From positions 64,644,152-64,708,151 of the forward strand of contig NC_083597.1 in the NCBI RefSeq assembly GCF_020882245.1: a stretch of 64,000 nt of DNA. The letters run 5' to 3'. Of the stretch, positions 12,268-24,754 are shown piece after piece (position 1 is the stretch's first letter; each line of letters begins with the position of its first letter). The notes below the pieces were generated by a model, which searched no databases, was not told where the DNA came from, and saw only the letters and a program-made list of their open reading frames with translations. The DNA is from Rhopalosiphum padi (taxonomy: Eukaryota > Arthropoda > Insecta > Hemiptera > Aphididae). The translations under genes were made by a program, and so were the position numbers.

Positions 12268-13489
12268 TTGGCCTAATGACCCATAGTAATTGAGCTTGCT
12301 CTTATCACTGACCAAAGATTGTCGCGTGTGCATATAATTTATATCTATGTCTGTTTTATTTTATTATCATACCGTTATTAGTTATCCGACTGAGTATTAT
12401 TACTTTTTTAAGTCTTTTATATTTTTACGTCATATATATGTAACTTGAATTTTAAAACTACAATTTTTATTTATTACAATACTAACAACGTTTATACCTA
12501 TGCACAATTTTAAACTTAACAAAAGTAATATCCCATGTACTTTGCATTATATATAATAATATTACATATAAAATGTACATAATGTATATAATATTGTGTT
12601 TATATACGTGCGATTAATGTAAAATAGGAAGACGATAAGTTAAATATCGCTGCGGGTTATGAGAGCATATATAATATGATAATATTAATATATAATAATA
12701 TGCGCCCGAAATAGTTTACACACAATGTATAGTCGAGTATAGGTAATATTATTATGTAGATACATATTCATATGTTATTATAATATTATACCTTTGTTGT
12801 GTGAAGCGGCTGATGTGAGACTGTCGTGAAGTTGTCAGTTTTTAGACATAGTCAGGCTCGTGTATATAATGGTACAGTACAAGGGTTCCTGCTGTATTTG
12901 ATAACAAAAGCTGCACACCGACTTTCTAAAAATTAAGATGTATAAAATAAATTAAACATAATTAAATAACAAACTTTATTGACGTATTACTTTTATGTTT
13001 TATATTATTATAGTCAGCAGAACTGCAGTAGGCTCAATAAATTCTAACTGTCTTACAATATTGTTTTAACAATTATTTTATACGAGAGCCCTAAAAATGA
13101 TTTACTTATAAATTTATAAAGTATTAAAAAAAAAAAAAAACTATAAATACTTAGCTTTTCATCAGTAAAGCAACAAAAAAAAAAATTCAATATTTTGCAA
13201 AAATGTCATATTTCAAACATTCTAATATTATATGATATATCGGCAATTTTACTCAAGCCCGCGCACATGTATATTTTATGATTTATGTAACATAATTTAA
13301 GCACATGAACAAATTGCGCGCAAATCGGCACTAAAGCCGCAGTCCATAATACGCGTCATTTATGTACGTATAGTTAAGTGTAACGATATATATATATAAT
13401 ACGTGTATGTATTAATGTGTGCGTGTACGAAGAAATCTTCTCAGAGACATACGATAATGTATAACTGACATTCAAAGTCCGTAACGAGG
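12268..13489. other. AT-rich non-coding stretch
   Basis: No gene recognised. An A run lies at 13,127-13,140, with scattered CpG words at 13,255-13,345. Confidence 0.5.
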
Positions 13490-13676
13490 GTGCTCCATGA
13501 TGGACTTCCAGTAGAAGTATTCCAGAAGTGCTATGAAGACTGGAAAAAACGCTGGACTCAGTGTATAGCTGTCTAAGGGGAGTATTTTGAAGGGGATCAT
13601 ATTGTTGTACCTTGATTTATAAATACACGTTTTCTTTTTAATCAGTCTCATTATTTAATTGTCAGACTTCGTATAT
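13486..13676 (+). mobile_element. 3' remnant of a mariner-like element
   Basis: It contains the transposase tail and, after about 20 bp, a right end reading CAGTCTCATTATTTAATTGT then CAGACTTCGTATA. Its complement (TACGAAGTCTGACAATTAAA then TAATGAGACTG) has the form of mariner terminal repeats. The left end is absent. The right end runs directly into TIR family copy 4 with essentially no spacer, which suggests nested or targeted insertion. Confidence 0.65.
13490..13615 (+). pseudogene. mariner-type transposase, C-terminal fragment (broken)
   Basis: The frame from 13,490 reads ...EVFQKCYEDWKKRWTQCIAV, a stop (13,574-13,576), then GEYFEGDHIV. A tryptophan/cysteine helix followed by (G/D)YFEGD is the usual C-terminal tail of mariner-family transposases. 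Only about 40 residues remain: the whole DNA-binding region and the D,D-34D catalytic core are missing upstream. An in-frame TAA before the YFEGD block makes it non-functional. The typical mariner protein is about 340-350 residues, so roughly 90% is lost. Downstream lies a TIR-like sequence. Confidence 0.8.
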
Positions 13677-13894
13677 ACACCAAGTATGCGTACTGCCAAT
13701 ATTTTTCCTTTAATAATAAATTAATTCAAATTCTGAATTCTGATTCAAGTAAATTTTAAATAAACTTATAAAAACTTATAAAGATTATATTTTAAAATTG
13801 TTAAGATTTTTTTTATATTATTTAAGGAGTGTCCTATGTGGATACAAACTTTTGTTATTCAAATGAGAACACCGTTTTTTCTGTAAATTATTTA

Positions 13895-13940
<46 letters not shown>

Positions 13941-14430
13941 TTGATGTACTTAATTCAAAATTCAAACAAATAGTTTCTCCGCAGTTCTTAAAATGTCTAA
14001 ACTTTTTCCTTAAAAATGATTTTACAAAAATGTAAAATGCATGTAACAGTGGATCTATAATATTTATTTTACATTACAAATTATAAATGTTGGTGGATTA
14101 ATATATAATATTATACAATAATATATTTATCTATTAATTACTAAAATATCCAAAGAACTATAAAATGTCGTAGTATCCTCCAATCATATTATCACAAACA
14201 TATTATTATTTTTAGCACAAAAAGTTAAATATGTAAAAAAAATATTAGTTTATTAAACAGAAGTCTGTATATTTATATCTTTACATAGAACAGAAAAGTT
14301 TTATAAGAGATTTTAAGAATCTAAAAATATGGTTTTTAAGTATAATTAAAAATTCCAAGAGTCAGGTTTTGAATAATTGCGTTAATAGAAAAGAAAGAGA
14401 AGGAGTATGCTTGGCGAATCTCCCCGCATA
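13671..14430. mobile_element. TIR family copy 4, about 760 bp
   Basis: The left end is ACACCAAGTATGCGTACTGC and the right end is GGAGTATGCTTGGCGAATCT then CCCCGCATA; these are imperfect inverted copies. The core block ACAAACTTTTGTTATTCAAA then TGAGAACACC is a close match to the other copies. A (TA)n expansion sits inside it. The right half has a degenerate inverted copy of the core (CAGAAGTCTGTATATTTATA), consistent with fold-back architecture. No coding capacity. Confidence 0.75.
13895..13935. repeat. (TA)n microsatellite inside TIR copy 4
   Basis: About 20 uninterrupted TA units directly after the family word AAATTATTTAG. Confidence 0.9.
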
Positions 14431-16957
14431 GATGTGCGTGGGTGTGTGTGTGTGTGTATGTAGACTTTGAGACACGGAGAACTTTTTTGCTGCTGTTCGT
14501 GACACCGACCGATAGTTAATAATTTTTTGTCATACGGTGAAAACTATCAAAATATTATATTTACTAGCACTCATATTTATAATAATACAGTATCGAACGA
14601 ACGTACATAATAACATTTATTTTGTGTTCCGATGTGATGCGGACAAAGGGTGGCGCTGTAAGGGATTTCAAGACCGACATTATCATATACCCCTTACTGG
14701 GTTCAACGTAAACACACACACATATACACACGCAGACAACTTACGAGTCACTACACGCGCGTACGCATGTGTGCGTTTTATGGTCAAAAACCATTATTGT
14801 ATTTTTAGTTAACTACATGGAATAGTATGTTCTCCGGTATAACCCACATAATAACAGTAACCTAGCAACGCGTACTGTATAAAATATTGTCGGAGGCGAT
14901 TAAAACCAAATGATTGTGTTACCCGTAAATAAATAATAATTGAACCGTCGGCAGTATAATAATAACACGCTGTGGTATAAAATGTGACACGATATACATA
15001 GGTATAAACAGTATAATAATATATAATACACGGTATTACTACAACGAGACCCGCCATAGTTGTTGAGATCGTTTTTCGAAACACTCGTCAAACATACTCG
15101 TATGGGTTTAAAAGAAAATATATTTTCCGTGTTTACTCCTTTATTGTTCGTGGAAACGCACACGTCCGTCCCGGCCAGACGTCCTTCGTAACATCACTGC
15201 AGTGTACATATTATTGCGATACGATGCAACACTCGTATTGAACACTGCGACTATACCATAGTTTTAGTTTTTGAGCGTTAAGTTTGGTTTATAAGTTTAA
15301 ACCGTACATTTTTGTTGTTAACGTATAATCTCTCGACTATGAATCGCGTATGTGACGATTTATAATATTTATTTTGGTTATTGATGCGTAAATGTTATGG
15401 ATTTATCGGGACGTACATAAAAATAATAACATTATAGTAACAATAACCAAAACTTTTAATTTTTACGTATTTCTTTAGTTGCGTATTGCAGATCGATGAG
15501 CTTTGTTAATAACCGGTCCAGTGGGTGTAAAACTATATTTACCTATTAACACTCCGCTCTCCAAAACCCCTCTTTTCCTCGAGAATAACGAAATATTGCC
15601 AATAGTTATGGTATCGAATATATTTTTACTTTACGTGTCGGATAATATACATTTAGCTGAAATAATAACAACGTATATATTTATCATTAGGTATAATTAT
15701 TGAATTATATTTTTGCACAAGTTATCAATGCATAACCGTGGTTAAAAAAAAATTAATACCTGTATAACATCATACATATATTATTATATTAATATATTCG
15801 TCTGATATTCGTATCCGTATCGATTGAAAATATATCCGGGAACCACAGCCACCAATAATCACTCAGTAAGATCTCAATACATATGTGTATAACATTAGTT
15901 TATCATTCTGTTATTGCTTATTTATTGTACATTATTATTTTTAACGGTGTCATAAGTCGTACAGTCGTAATGGATGTGTCGTGTTTTTGTAAGTGTTCAA
16001 AATCGCATACTATCGCTTTTGGAAAATATTATAATATGTACCTACATACTATACATGTATAAATATTAAAATGTTGCATAGTTAGGTTTTAACACGCTAA
16101 GTTAGGCGATTTGATGACAAAACGTATGCATACGTACCTACACCGTGTTTTTCTGATTCTGGTTGTATCTTTTGAACGCAATTATAAAAATATATTATAC
16201 TTCGCGGCAGTCGATAAGTTTGGTGCAAACAGTTTAATTTTGTTTTACTTTTCAACATCGGTAGGTCCCGATCACGTGACGTATAGATTACGTGGTATAC
16301 GCGAGTCACGTCATTGTATTATTTATTTTTCACATAAATTCGTACAGCAAACACAGTCCTGCAACCAAACTATCAAAGCTAGTCACCGTTTCGTGTACAG
16401 AACCCGTAAACAAACATCCGATCAATTTGTATTTACTGCAGATGTGATGATGTACTTATTTTTGCTTCATTCTCAAAGCATTTAATACCATCGGGTAAAA
16501 CGAAACGCACAGGACGATTACTATAGATCATTGTTATCGTTAACAGATTAATGATTGTTGATGGTTGTGACATTTTCGCTGTCATTTATTTGTCGACTGT
16601 TGCCGTGTTATCCACGTGAATACGTTGTATATTTATATAATTTTCATTTCATCATTATATATACCATATTATGATCCCGGTAACGCCTGGTCCAAACCGA
16701 ACGTTACCTAGCTATACACGAAACGACCAAACATTTAGCACGGAATGTCAATCGTGTATACCGAGGTCCCTTCGAAACGGAATATTATATTGGATTTTGT
16801 GTTGTTTTTACTTAGAATATTAAAATAGTAAACTTAAATTTGAAAGAGATTTGTATTTTATTGTCAGAAAGTTCGGACGAGCGTAAAACTTTACAAGTTT
16901 ACACCCTATATATTTAACACCTCAATAATTAAATAGTTTTAATTATGGATGTTTCAA
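14431..16957. other. non-coding, with GC-elevated patches
   Basis: Patches with more CpG lie at 14,440-15,360 and 16,090-16,800. A 124-codon plus-strand frame (16,111-16,485) and a pair of 87-91-codon minus frames (14,809-15,163) have no motifs, no good splice context and low-complexity Tyr/Ile stretches, so I do not call them. A (GT)n run lies at 14,441-14,457. Confidence 0.4.
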
Positions 16958-17415
16958 TCAACTCAAAATACTATTATCGCTGACTCTGCCGATGACCAGT
17001 CATATTATCAATACACAATAATCCATTGATTGCCTCCGCCAATGTACAATCCCATTTAAATTTACCTTCTGATTGGTATGCAAAATGTCAAATTAAATTA
17101 AATCCGTTCATACTATAGTTAATATAGTTCATACTTCATAGGACCTTTACTTAAAGACATTTGATATTGCCCTAACATTACTCTAAATAACCAACCTATT
17201 CCATCTCTAGAAACTGTTAATAATTTAGGTCTCAACTTCAATAAAAGATTAACTTGGCAAAATCATAGTAAGACAAGACGATTAATTCTCAACGCTCGTT
17301 TCCGCTCATTACTCTCTAAGAACAAATTGACTACTCTAAAAACTAAACTATTGATACATGAAACGCTTTTAAGTCAATATAAATGTACATAATTCAACTT
17401 CGGAGATCGGCTTAG
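16958..17415 (+). pseudogene. Jockey-clade LINE ORF2 fragment (reverse transcriptase end), frameshifted
   Basis: Three frames join by homology logic. 16,958-16,996 reads STQNTIIADSADD, which corresponds to the palm motif normally F-A-D-D, here S-A-D-D. 17,017 onward reads NNPLIASANVQSHLN then LPSDWYAKCQIKLNP, the usual post-palm helix with a W..K..IK.N pattern. 17,171-17,392 reads NNQPIPSLETVNNLGLNFNK then RLTWQNH and a KTKLLI block, matching the YLGL.LD..LTW..H and K..L.LY/I segments of Jockey proteins. After TAA, another frame gives IQLRRSA, from IQLWGSA. At least three frameshifts plus stops make it a dead fossil. The ORF1, endonuclease and most RT sequence are absent. Confidence 0.85.
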
Positions 17416-17574
17416 GAAATTAAATTTTTATTATTTTTATTAATTAAAACTGTATGTATAATATAGGTATACAAAAACTATAAAATGTAGGTAAATTTTA
17501 TACAAGATAGGAATGAATCACTAATTAGCAGCACATTCTATTGAAGATACCTACAATGTATAAGTATAATATAT
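17416..17574. other. AT-rich non-coding spacer
   Basis: Lies between the Jockey fossil and a LINE-like 3' end on the other strand. Nothing recognised. Confidence 0.5.
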
Positions 17575-17640
17575 TATGTTATTTATTTTATTTTATTTTT
17601 ATTGAGCAGATCCTTCGGATGGCCTGTTTGGTGTGTTAAT
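17575..17640 (-). mobile_element. LINE-like 3' end on the minus strand
   Basis: Read on the minus strand it is a small hairpin (ATCC-gaa-GGAT core at 17,610-17,620) followed by AATAAAAATAAAATAAAATA, the short-unit A-rich tail typical of many insect LINEs. Its orientation is opposite to the neighbouring Jockey fossil, so it belongs to a different insertion. Sequence upstream (17,640-18,060, minus strand) may be its 3' region but is not identifiable. Confidence 0.45.
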
Positions 17641-18811
17641 ATAACTAAAGCTATTTGATAAATGAAAGCTTACTAATATTAGTTGGTATTTTAATTTCGT
17701 TTAGTAATATTTTATCAATAATTTTGGCTAAATATGAAATGACTGGAATATAAGATAAGAATAATAATTTATATAGCATGTTATTAGCATTGTTATCCAA
17801 AGTGCATGTTTTTCGAAGAGATCGAGACTTTGCAGGTACAGGTGTCAGTTTGGTGATTTTTCAACAAGGATTCGAGGTTCTTTTTCAATTTTAGCAAAAT
17901 TATTTGATCTCGAATACATCATTACAGTTATATATTTAGTCATGTCAGACAATACAATTAGCGGTTTTATTGGAAGCCGTGACTGATAATTATATTTCAG
18001 TAAGATTAAAATTGGTGACTTATTGTAATTTAGACAATATTGGAGAGCGTCAACTTTGGCTTTTTCGTTTATAATTATTTATCATATATATTTTCACTTG
18101 TAAACATGTTTTCTATTTTTGCATATATTAAGATTATTAGAAAAAAATATTATTAAGTACGTCGTTTAAAGGAAACTATTATGGCTGATGAGCTTAAAAA
18201 TCAAATCGATACATTCTACATTGCTTAAGTGAATTATGTTCGAGGTGATTAAACAGAAATCAGTGTAGAAAAAAACAAATGATAAATTTAATTAATTTAA
18301 TAAGTACCCAACTAACCGGCAAAGCTTTTGATTGGACTATAATTATTGTTATTTAATCAATGTGTAAAGGAATGATAAGTACTAAATGATAAGTGATAAC
18401 TAATGAAATTAATGTATATTGTATATTATAATTTATAGTAATTGTTTAGGAACGCTGGAACCAATTTTTATGTGAACATCGTCCATATTAAATTATTGCT
18501 ATTGTCATCATCGTTCTGTCATTTGAAATCGTGGTATGAATACCGTGGCGAACTTTTACTACCCTTTCAAATATTGTTCCCGACACATATGTACTATGGG
18601 TTAACCCAAAAATTAATGATTTATACAGACCACAAACACATGTATAAATCTAAAGTATTATTATTATTATTTTTATATCATCATTATTATCATTATTTAG
18701 TTACCGCATAAATATAGGCATTCTAGTGATTATATACATTAAATACATTAAGTGCACATCCAAGCGACACTATACTGTCGCAGTCGTTTAGATTAATACG
18801 TATACGTATTA
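17641..18811. other. non-coding stretch, mostly AT-rich
   Basis: Possibly contains the rest of the minus-strand LINE-like unit up to about 18,060. An 89-codon plus frame at 18,442-18,711 has a Leu/His/Tyr-rich tail from TTA/ATT repeats and no motif; not called. Confidence 0.4.
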
Positions 18812-19033
18812 CTATTTGGATTTTTTTTTTTGTTTATTGGGATCATACACACAGCAATACTCCTTTCCAAAAGGGAATACACCAGGCAACGAATCTTCAT
18901 CATATAGGTAGTGATCGGTGAGAGGGGAAAAATACGCAAAACTGGTGTTCAACATTTTAATCTTTAAGCAAAAACAATATAAATTATCATTAATTGCAAA
19001 TTCAATTTTGAAATTACTTGTTTGGAATTTCAT
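18812..19033 (-). CDS. uncharacterised 73-codon open frame ending in an A-rich tract
   Basis: It encodes MKFQTSNFKIEFAINDNLYC..., with YFSPLTDHYLYDEDSLPGVF and a VYDPNKQKKKSK end. Residue composition is protein-like (varied, few simple runs), unlike most frames in the window. The final codons run through AATAAACAAAAAAAAAAA, which could be a poly(A)-like end of a retrocopied fragment. I do not recognise the family. There is no signal peptide and no catalytic motif. A chance frame remains quite possible. Confidence 0.22.
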   Translation of the reverse strand: MKFQTSNFKIEFAINDNLYCFCLKIKMLNTSFAYFSPLTDHYLYDEDSLPGVFPFGKEYCCVYDPNKQKKKSK

Positions 19034-19406
19034 GAGTACATTAATGGAAAACTAGAACTATTAAATGTCAAAAAGTCAGAAAATTATAACAAAATTATAA
19101 AACATATTAAATTATTAGTAACTTTGTAAAATATAGGTAGGTACCGACAACACACTATCAACCTATATTATAGATTCTACTTTGATAAAAGTAATTTTAT
19201 ATAAACAAACTAACAAGTTATAAAAGATTGTTTTTCTTAAAAAAAAAATGTAGGTACACAATTTAATATGCACAAGCCATTCGTTATTCAACTATCGATA
19301 AATGTCCTGGTCAGTACTAAGATTTTTATGAAAACTACCCTACTCTTGAATATCATATTCGAATATACAAAGTTCATTCTATTATAAATTTAATAATAAT
19401 ATCACT
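19034..19406. other. AT-rich non-coding stretch
   Basis: Nothing recognised. Confidence 0.5.
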
Positions 19407-19745
19407 CTAGCTGTCCCCGTGAACTTCGTTGCCCGTACAAAATTCATCCATGCTAAATTTGGATGCTTTACATTACTAACATTTAGCGTAACGCGTGTGA
19501 ATAAATAATATTTTTGGTTCTCTGATTGGATGAATAGATAATATTTCCGACGTATCAACTTTACATAGGTGTTCGCTTACCGACAGATTCATGACAATAT
19601 TTCCTAGAACCCGATTGCACTGCAACCTACCCACTTAAATTATGAATCTAAACCATCCATGTGCCCACTCACAAACAGACAAACAATTTTCTAAAAATCG
19701 GTCCAGCCTTTTTGGTGGCGTTCAATGACATATACACGTACAGAA
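19407..19745 (+). repeat. degenerate interspersed repeat with GAACTTCGTT and AATCGGTCCAGCC modules
   Basis: It starts TAGCTGTCCCCGTGAACTTC and ends with an AAAATCGGTCCAGCC segment. Paired modules of this kind (a 'tagctgacccggcgaacttcgt' opening and an 'aaaatcggt(c)cagcc' near-end) are widespread in insect genomes as parts of transposon 3' regions; I recall this from general knowledge and cannot name the family. No coding capacity. Lower AT than its flanks. Confidence 0.5.
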
Positions 19746-21859
19746 AAATTAAATACATATACTCGTAATTATGATTATATATGATTTAAAATTGAATACG
19801 TAAAAAACATTGCAGATAATTATTAAAATTTAATTGATTTATTAAAAGCAAAGTTATTTATTATTATGATTTGTTTTTTAAATTCAATATCAATTTTCAA
19901 TCTTTAAAACGAGCTAAGAAAATGACCTTATTTACACTTAAGACCCTGTTATAATATACATATAAAATGTAATAATGATATTTTAACGAATGCATAAAAT
20001 ATCGTGTCATTCTATTTTACTCAAATAAAATCAACGAAATTATTTATGTTATAGGGATTTTTTGTAGTATCTGTTCGATGAAGTTTGCAATGAAAAAAAA
20101 AAATAATAAATTAATAACTATTAATTAGCGTTATGTATGTGTAATAGTAATATATTTATTATAATAAGCTGAAATGAAAGCCAAGACGAATAAATTGAAG
20201 GCAGAATGGGTTTTCATCGTATCAGATCAAAAAAATATATATATATTTTTTTGTAATAATAAAGTACATTTTAATACATAATACCTAACATACTGTTCGA
20301 GTAGTTGTGTGAAAAGATAAAATAAACGGAAGAGGTGAGATAGTCTGGTGAATCGAAATACGGCCAACAACTGGATACACTTCTGCAGTAACCTTTTGAT
20401 AACAATATGTCTATTTTATCATGGATTATCATAAATAAACGAATCGAAACGCGAGTGATATTATATTATATTTAAAAATATTATTAACAACGAGTTATTG
20501 TTATATATTATTTTCGCCATGACGTAGCGTTATGTTTGGCAAACAAGGAAAACACATTTTATTATTAAACATAAAACAGGTGCGTTATTCAAATAGATAA
20601 TTATTCTTATAAAACTGTGAATTAATTTAAATATTATCTAGACTTTTCCATTTAATAATTAAATATACATTTTTACATATAAAGATGTTTTATTCGATAA
20701 GTCAACTTTGGTTCAAATGGATTATATCTTGAGAGATGAATAAAAGTGAGTACCACCCAATTTTAACCTCAATGGCTGGCTGTATCTGAATTGCGTACCA
20801 AAACTAAAATTTGAGGCAAATTGTTACTAATTTCCTTGTTGGTTGCAACTGAATTTCTTGCTTGCAGATTTTCAGAACAATATAATATAGGTATTATATT
20901 TTATAACTTACTATTAATTTTATGAATTACATTTTTGTTAAAAATGTGTTTGTTATAATAATTAACACATTTTTTGTCATCGAATTCAAGTTGTGTTTTT
21001 GGCTAATTTATTATTTATCGATTATGCCTCTCTTTTATGCAATTTTCATTGTCCATTGCTTCTAGTCATTTTTTTCATGTATATATATATTCGTACTATT
21101 CAATTTCATCAAGATATGCAATTAAGTAAATATCCATGATACTATGTTAGTTATCACTTATCATTAATGCCGCACGCAACTAGGACGTGCCAAAAATAAA
21201 TCTTGCATGCAATGCGACTGTTATGGTTTTTAATCTTTATCTGCCGCACGCAATTCGGATGCGTTGCTACTTGCTGTATCGAATTCTTTTATTTATGACA
21301 TTTTTACCTGACAGTGTAGAAAAATTGCAAATTCTTACAGATAAAATAGTAGCACATCTACCTATCTTATTATATATATATAATTTTATGGCACTGCATC
21401 ATACTATTATTGTTAGTAATAATCGCATTCACGCGCCCTAAAGTATATATAAATACATCATCCTTGTATATATTACATTATATAAGTACAATATACATTA
21501 TTACATTATATATTTAATGCTATTGAATGTGATCAATGATCGTTTAAAACCGTAAATCATATTATAATATTATATCGTTTTCGTGCGTCTCTGTCACGAC
21601 ATATTGTTATAAAAAAATCGTTTAACACTCTAAAATATTTTGAGATAGTATAAATTCACGCATACGAGTTTTTGTTAACTGTCGATCAATACACGGAAAA
21701 ATAATGTTAGCTGAGTTAACTTATAATTTAAGAAATATTACTTGCATAGTATTTCATTATATTTTATTTTATTATTTTCTGTATTTTTCCTGTACTTACT
21801 TAAATTAATTATATTTAATAATAATATATCAATACAAATATAAATTATATAAATAACAC
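19746..21859. other. AT-rich non-coding stretch
   Basis: No gene recognised. Two related words, TGCCGCACGCAACTAGGACG (21,168) and TGCCGCACGCAATTCGGATG (21,240), lie 72 bp apart and look like an ancient short duplication. Confidence 0.45.
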
Positions 21860-22290
21860 ATATATTTTTGATATACGTACCTAAATATTATATTATTTTG
21901 AAATTGGCGAAGAACGCTTTGTTTGTAGTATATCAAGTCTTTTGGTTATTCGTTGTTTATTTTATTTGTAATGTTATAGGTACAACGTTCATATTGTATT
22001 ATATATTTTTTGTATTTTTTTTATACTTTGCATTTATGCTTATACAATTGTAATTTTTATAATTACATTATTCAATTTGATTATCTCTTTATCTAATTAT
22101 TTTATCATGTTATATTAATATTTTATGCTATGTTATGCATATTAAATATTTATTTTTGTTTTTTTTTTCTTAATTACAATAACTCCCTCTCTCCTACACA
22201 AGCTTTCAAGCTTAAAGGAGAGAGGTTAATCGAATTTTTAAATTTAATATTGTCTGTTTTGTAGGATTTTAAATAATAATAAAAAAAGTC
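21860..22290 (+). mobile_element. 3' end of a LINE-like retroelement
   Basis: The segment is T-rich, then has a strong hairpin: CCTCTCTCCT (22,186-22,195) pairs with AGGAGAGAGG (22,216-22,225), enclosing AAGCTT-tc-AAGCTT. Near 22,262 TGTAGGATTTTAAATAATAA leads to a run of A. A stable 3' hairpin followed by an A-rich end is the layout of several LINE 3' untranslated regions, where reverse transcriptase recognises the stem. No RT sequence is left; the 61-codon frame at 21,868-22,053 is hydrophobic low-complexity. The class is inferred, not proven. Confidence 0.5.
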
Positions 22291-22355
22291 TTATAATAGT
22301 TATAAAGGTGCAATTTATTTATTTGCATTACTAAGTATTATATAATAATATAATA

Positions 22356-22880
22356 TTGTTCAAACTGCAGCCTTCCTTAGGAACTTCCCAAATAGGTTTT
22401 GCGATAACGTGGATGATCGAGAACGTTCGATCCCCTCTTCCTTATGCCGATAAAATTGACAAGCTGGGCTTTTGTTCCGTGTCCGGTCGACAGTGTTTTT
22501 CTGCTCGTTGGTACCGATGCGCAACGGCCCGAGAGTGAACACTCTTTTTACGACACGTATATATTTCTTTTGCCGTCGGCCTTTTTTGAACTATTGTGCG
22601 TGTCGTTTTACTCAGCATTCATATTCGTCGCTCCGGCGCCCGTCATTGAGTGTGTGCGTGATCCGTCACCACATCATTCACCACCACAATCAGGTGACTG
22701 AATCGTCTCCATCAACACGTGATTCTATCGACGGAATCAAACGAACACCAGTAGTTAATTATGTTTCATAATTCGTCCGCGTCTTATTGTGTCAACGAGT
22801 GTGTTGCATTGACTGTGCGTTTTCGTGGGCTGCTAATTGACACGTCGTTGCATTGCACCCTCGTAATTATAGTCAGTCAC
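22356..22880. other. GC/CpG-rich islet, possible promoter or 5' exon
   Basis: GC content rises sharply, and stop-poor overlapping frames (60-99 codons) occur on both strands without motifs. A CAG/GTGACT donor-like site lies at 22,690-22,697, and TACTCAGCATTC near 22,608 resembles an arthropod initiator. Together they could delimit a short non-coding first exon, but nothing downstream confirms a gene. Confidence 0.3.
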
Positions 22881-24754
22881 TCTTTTTTTTTTAAAACTAA
22901 TACTTATGGTTAAAAATGAGCAAAGTGAAATATTTATAAAAACAACAATAAAATAGTTATTGATTTATGAAAATTAAAAACACATAGGAAGTTGGCTTCA
23001 CGCGTATAAGAATGATTCTTTCAACAACAAGATCAATTTAGATCAATATTTTACAGGATATAATTTAATTGTCCTTAGTTTTTCCATTTTACCAGCACCT
23101 CATCACTATACGGCATATTACAACAGTGTAAGTAATGGAATATAGTCACATTAATGGTTCAATTCAATTAATTATGCACTTGACGTTTTATTCATAATTA
23201 TTCATCTTTACAGAAGTTCAACAGAAATTCGTCAGCGGAGCGCAATTATTATTCTGCGTAAATACGATACCTGCTGCAGACTTGACGCGGGTCGATATAC
23301 AGCGATAATATCGTGTCGTTCTACATCATGAACGAATAGCGCGACATCTGATGTGATTTGGGAAAGTAAGTACATATTTTTTTTATCATAACTGTTTAAA
23401 AAAAAAAAAACACAACAATAAATCGTGATGTAGATATTAAAGTTTGTATAGTGAACATTGTGTAGGTACGGCAAAAAAAATATACGTGCGAACTGAAGCA
23501 TCGTTGCTTCGTTATTATAATTTTGGTTCTCCGCAAGTCAATAGAATATAATAAATTTTTGTTCCTCAATTTGTTTTTTTTTTTTATGAATTCGATGCCA
23601 TCACAGATTATTATAATATATGTATAGAGTCGTAAGTCATGTACGCGATCGGATGAAAAGATCTGCGTTTTAACGAACCGCTCGTGAAATATTTTTAAAT
23701 ATTGAAAAAAAAAATATATATACATATCATACTATTGAAGAGCGACGAATAAAATTACAGCCCCTGAAGTAGTTTTGGTTCGCAGTTTTTTTTTTTTTTT
23801 TACAAATTTACAACTTTGGTCGTTTGTTCCTTCTCACTAAATATGACGCCCTTGTTCGGAATCCGAGACGTTTTCGTTAAAATAGAAAATGATCCACATA
23901 CGTGATAATGAATAATTTTTTATGATGTGTTCCTACCGCCTATTTTCGATTCGTTTACTAATTAATTACAGAAGGCGATTGCTCGATGAACGGATATCTC
24001 ATCGCGATCAAGTCACGGCTGTAAATCATTATTATGCCACACGGAATGCACATCAATCGTTTATTGATGTGTCATATAATATAATATAATATAATAGTAA
24101 GAAGATTGCTTTTATTCTACACGTACACACACGTTCGTATATTATAGTCGAATGGCGATCAGCGTAATCGTGAACCTATATAACGTACCATATATACAAT
24201 GTAACATTTATATTTAACCCTATAGTTCACGTATTGTACTACTACGCAAATATATATATATATATATATAAAGTTTGAGTAATAACGTTATTATTTATTA
24301 ATTGCAGATTGATTTCAACCCCCTCAGTATACCTCGAAACTTTGTTGGTTTTGTGATATTTTTGTATAACGCGCAACTACGTTTCTGCTGAGACTATTCT
24401 TAGAGTAACCCACCACTAATCGAAGCTAGCTGTGGTATGTTTGCGCATGTGATAATCCTAAACATTATATATATATAATATAATAAATTACATCTATGTC
24501 CTATGTGTATTATATTGTTAAAACGTTTTGAAAACCTTATAACATAATTTGGCTAACATTAATGGCATCGGCGGTGAAATATTACCTAGAGAAATAGAAA
24601 CTCCACTCGCCGAAGGATATTAAATTGGTATCTTGAAGGTTGTGTAAAAATTTATAGGCATTTTTAGATTTCTCACGAGGATATAATAATGTATTATAGA
24701 TATTATTTTTATATAACACGAAATTATTATAAACTGATAAATTCGTATTGAATA
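22881..24754. other. non-coding stretch, AT-rich
   Basis: Several A or T runs (23,398-23,411; 23,574-23,586; 23,786-23,801) and a (TA)n run at 24,249-24,271. No gene recognised. Confidence 0.5.

Noticed and set aside
16111..16485. 124-codon plus-strand frame
   Set aside because: No recognisable motif, no splice or start context, and an opposite-strand frame of 70 codons overlaps it; length alone is not enough.
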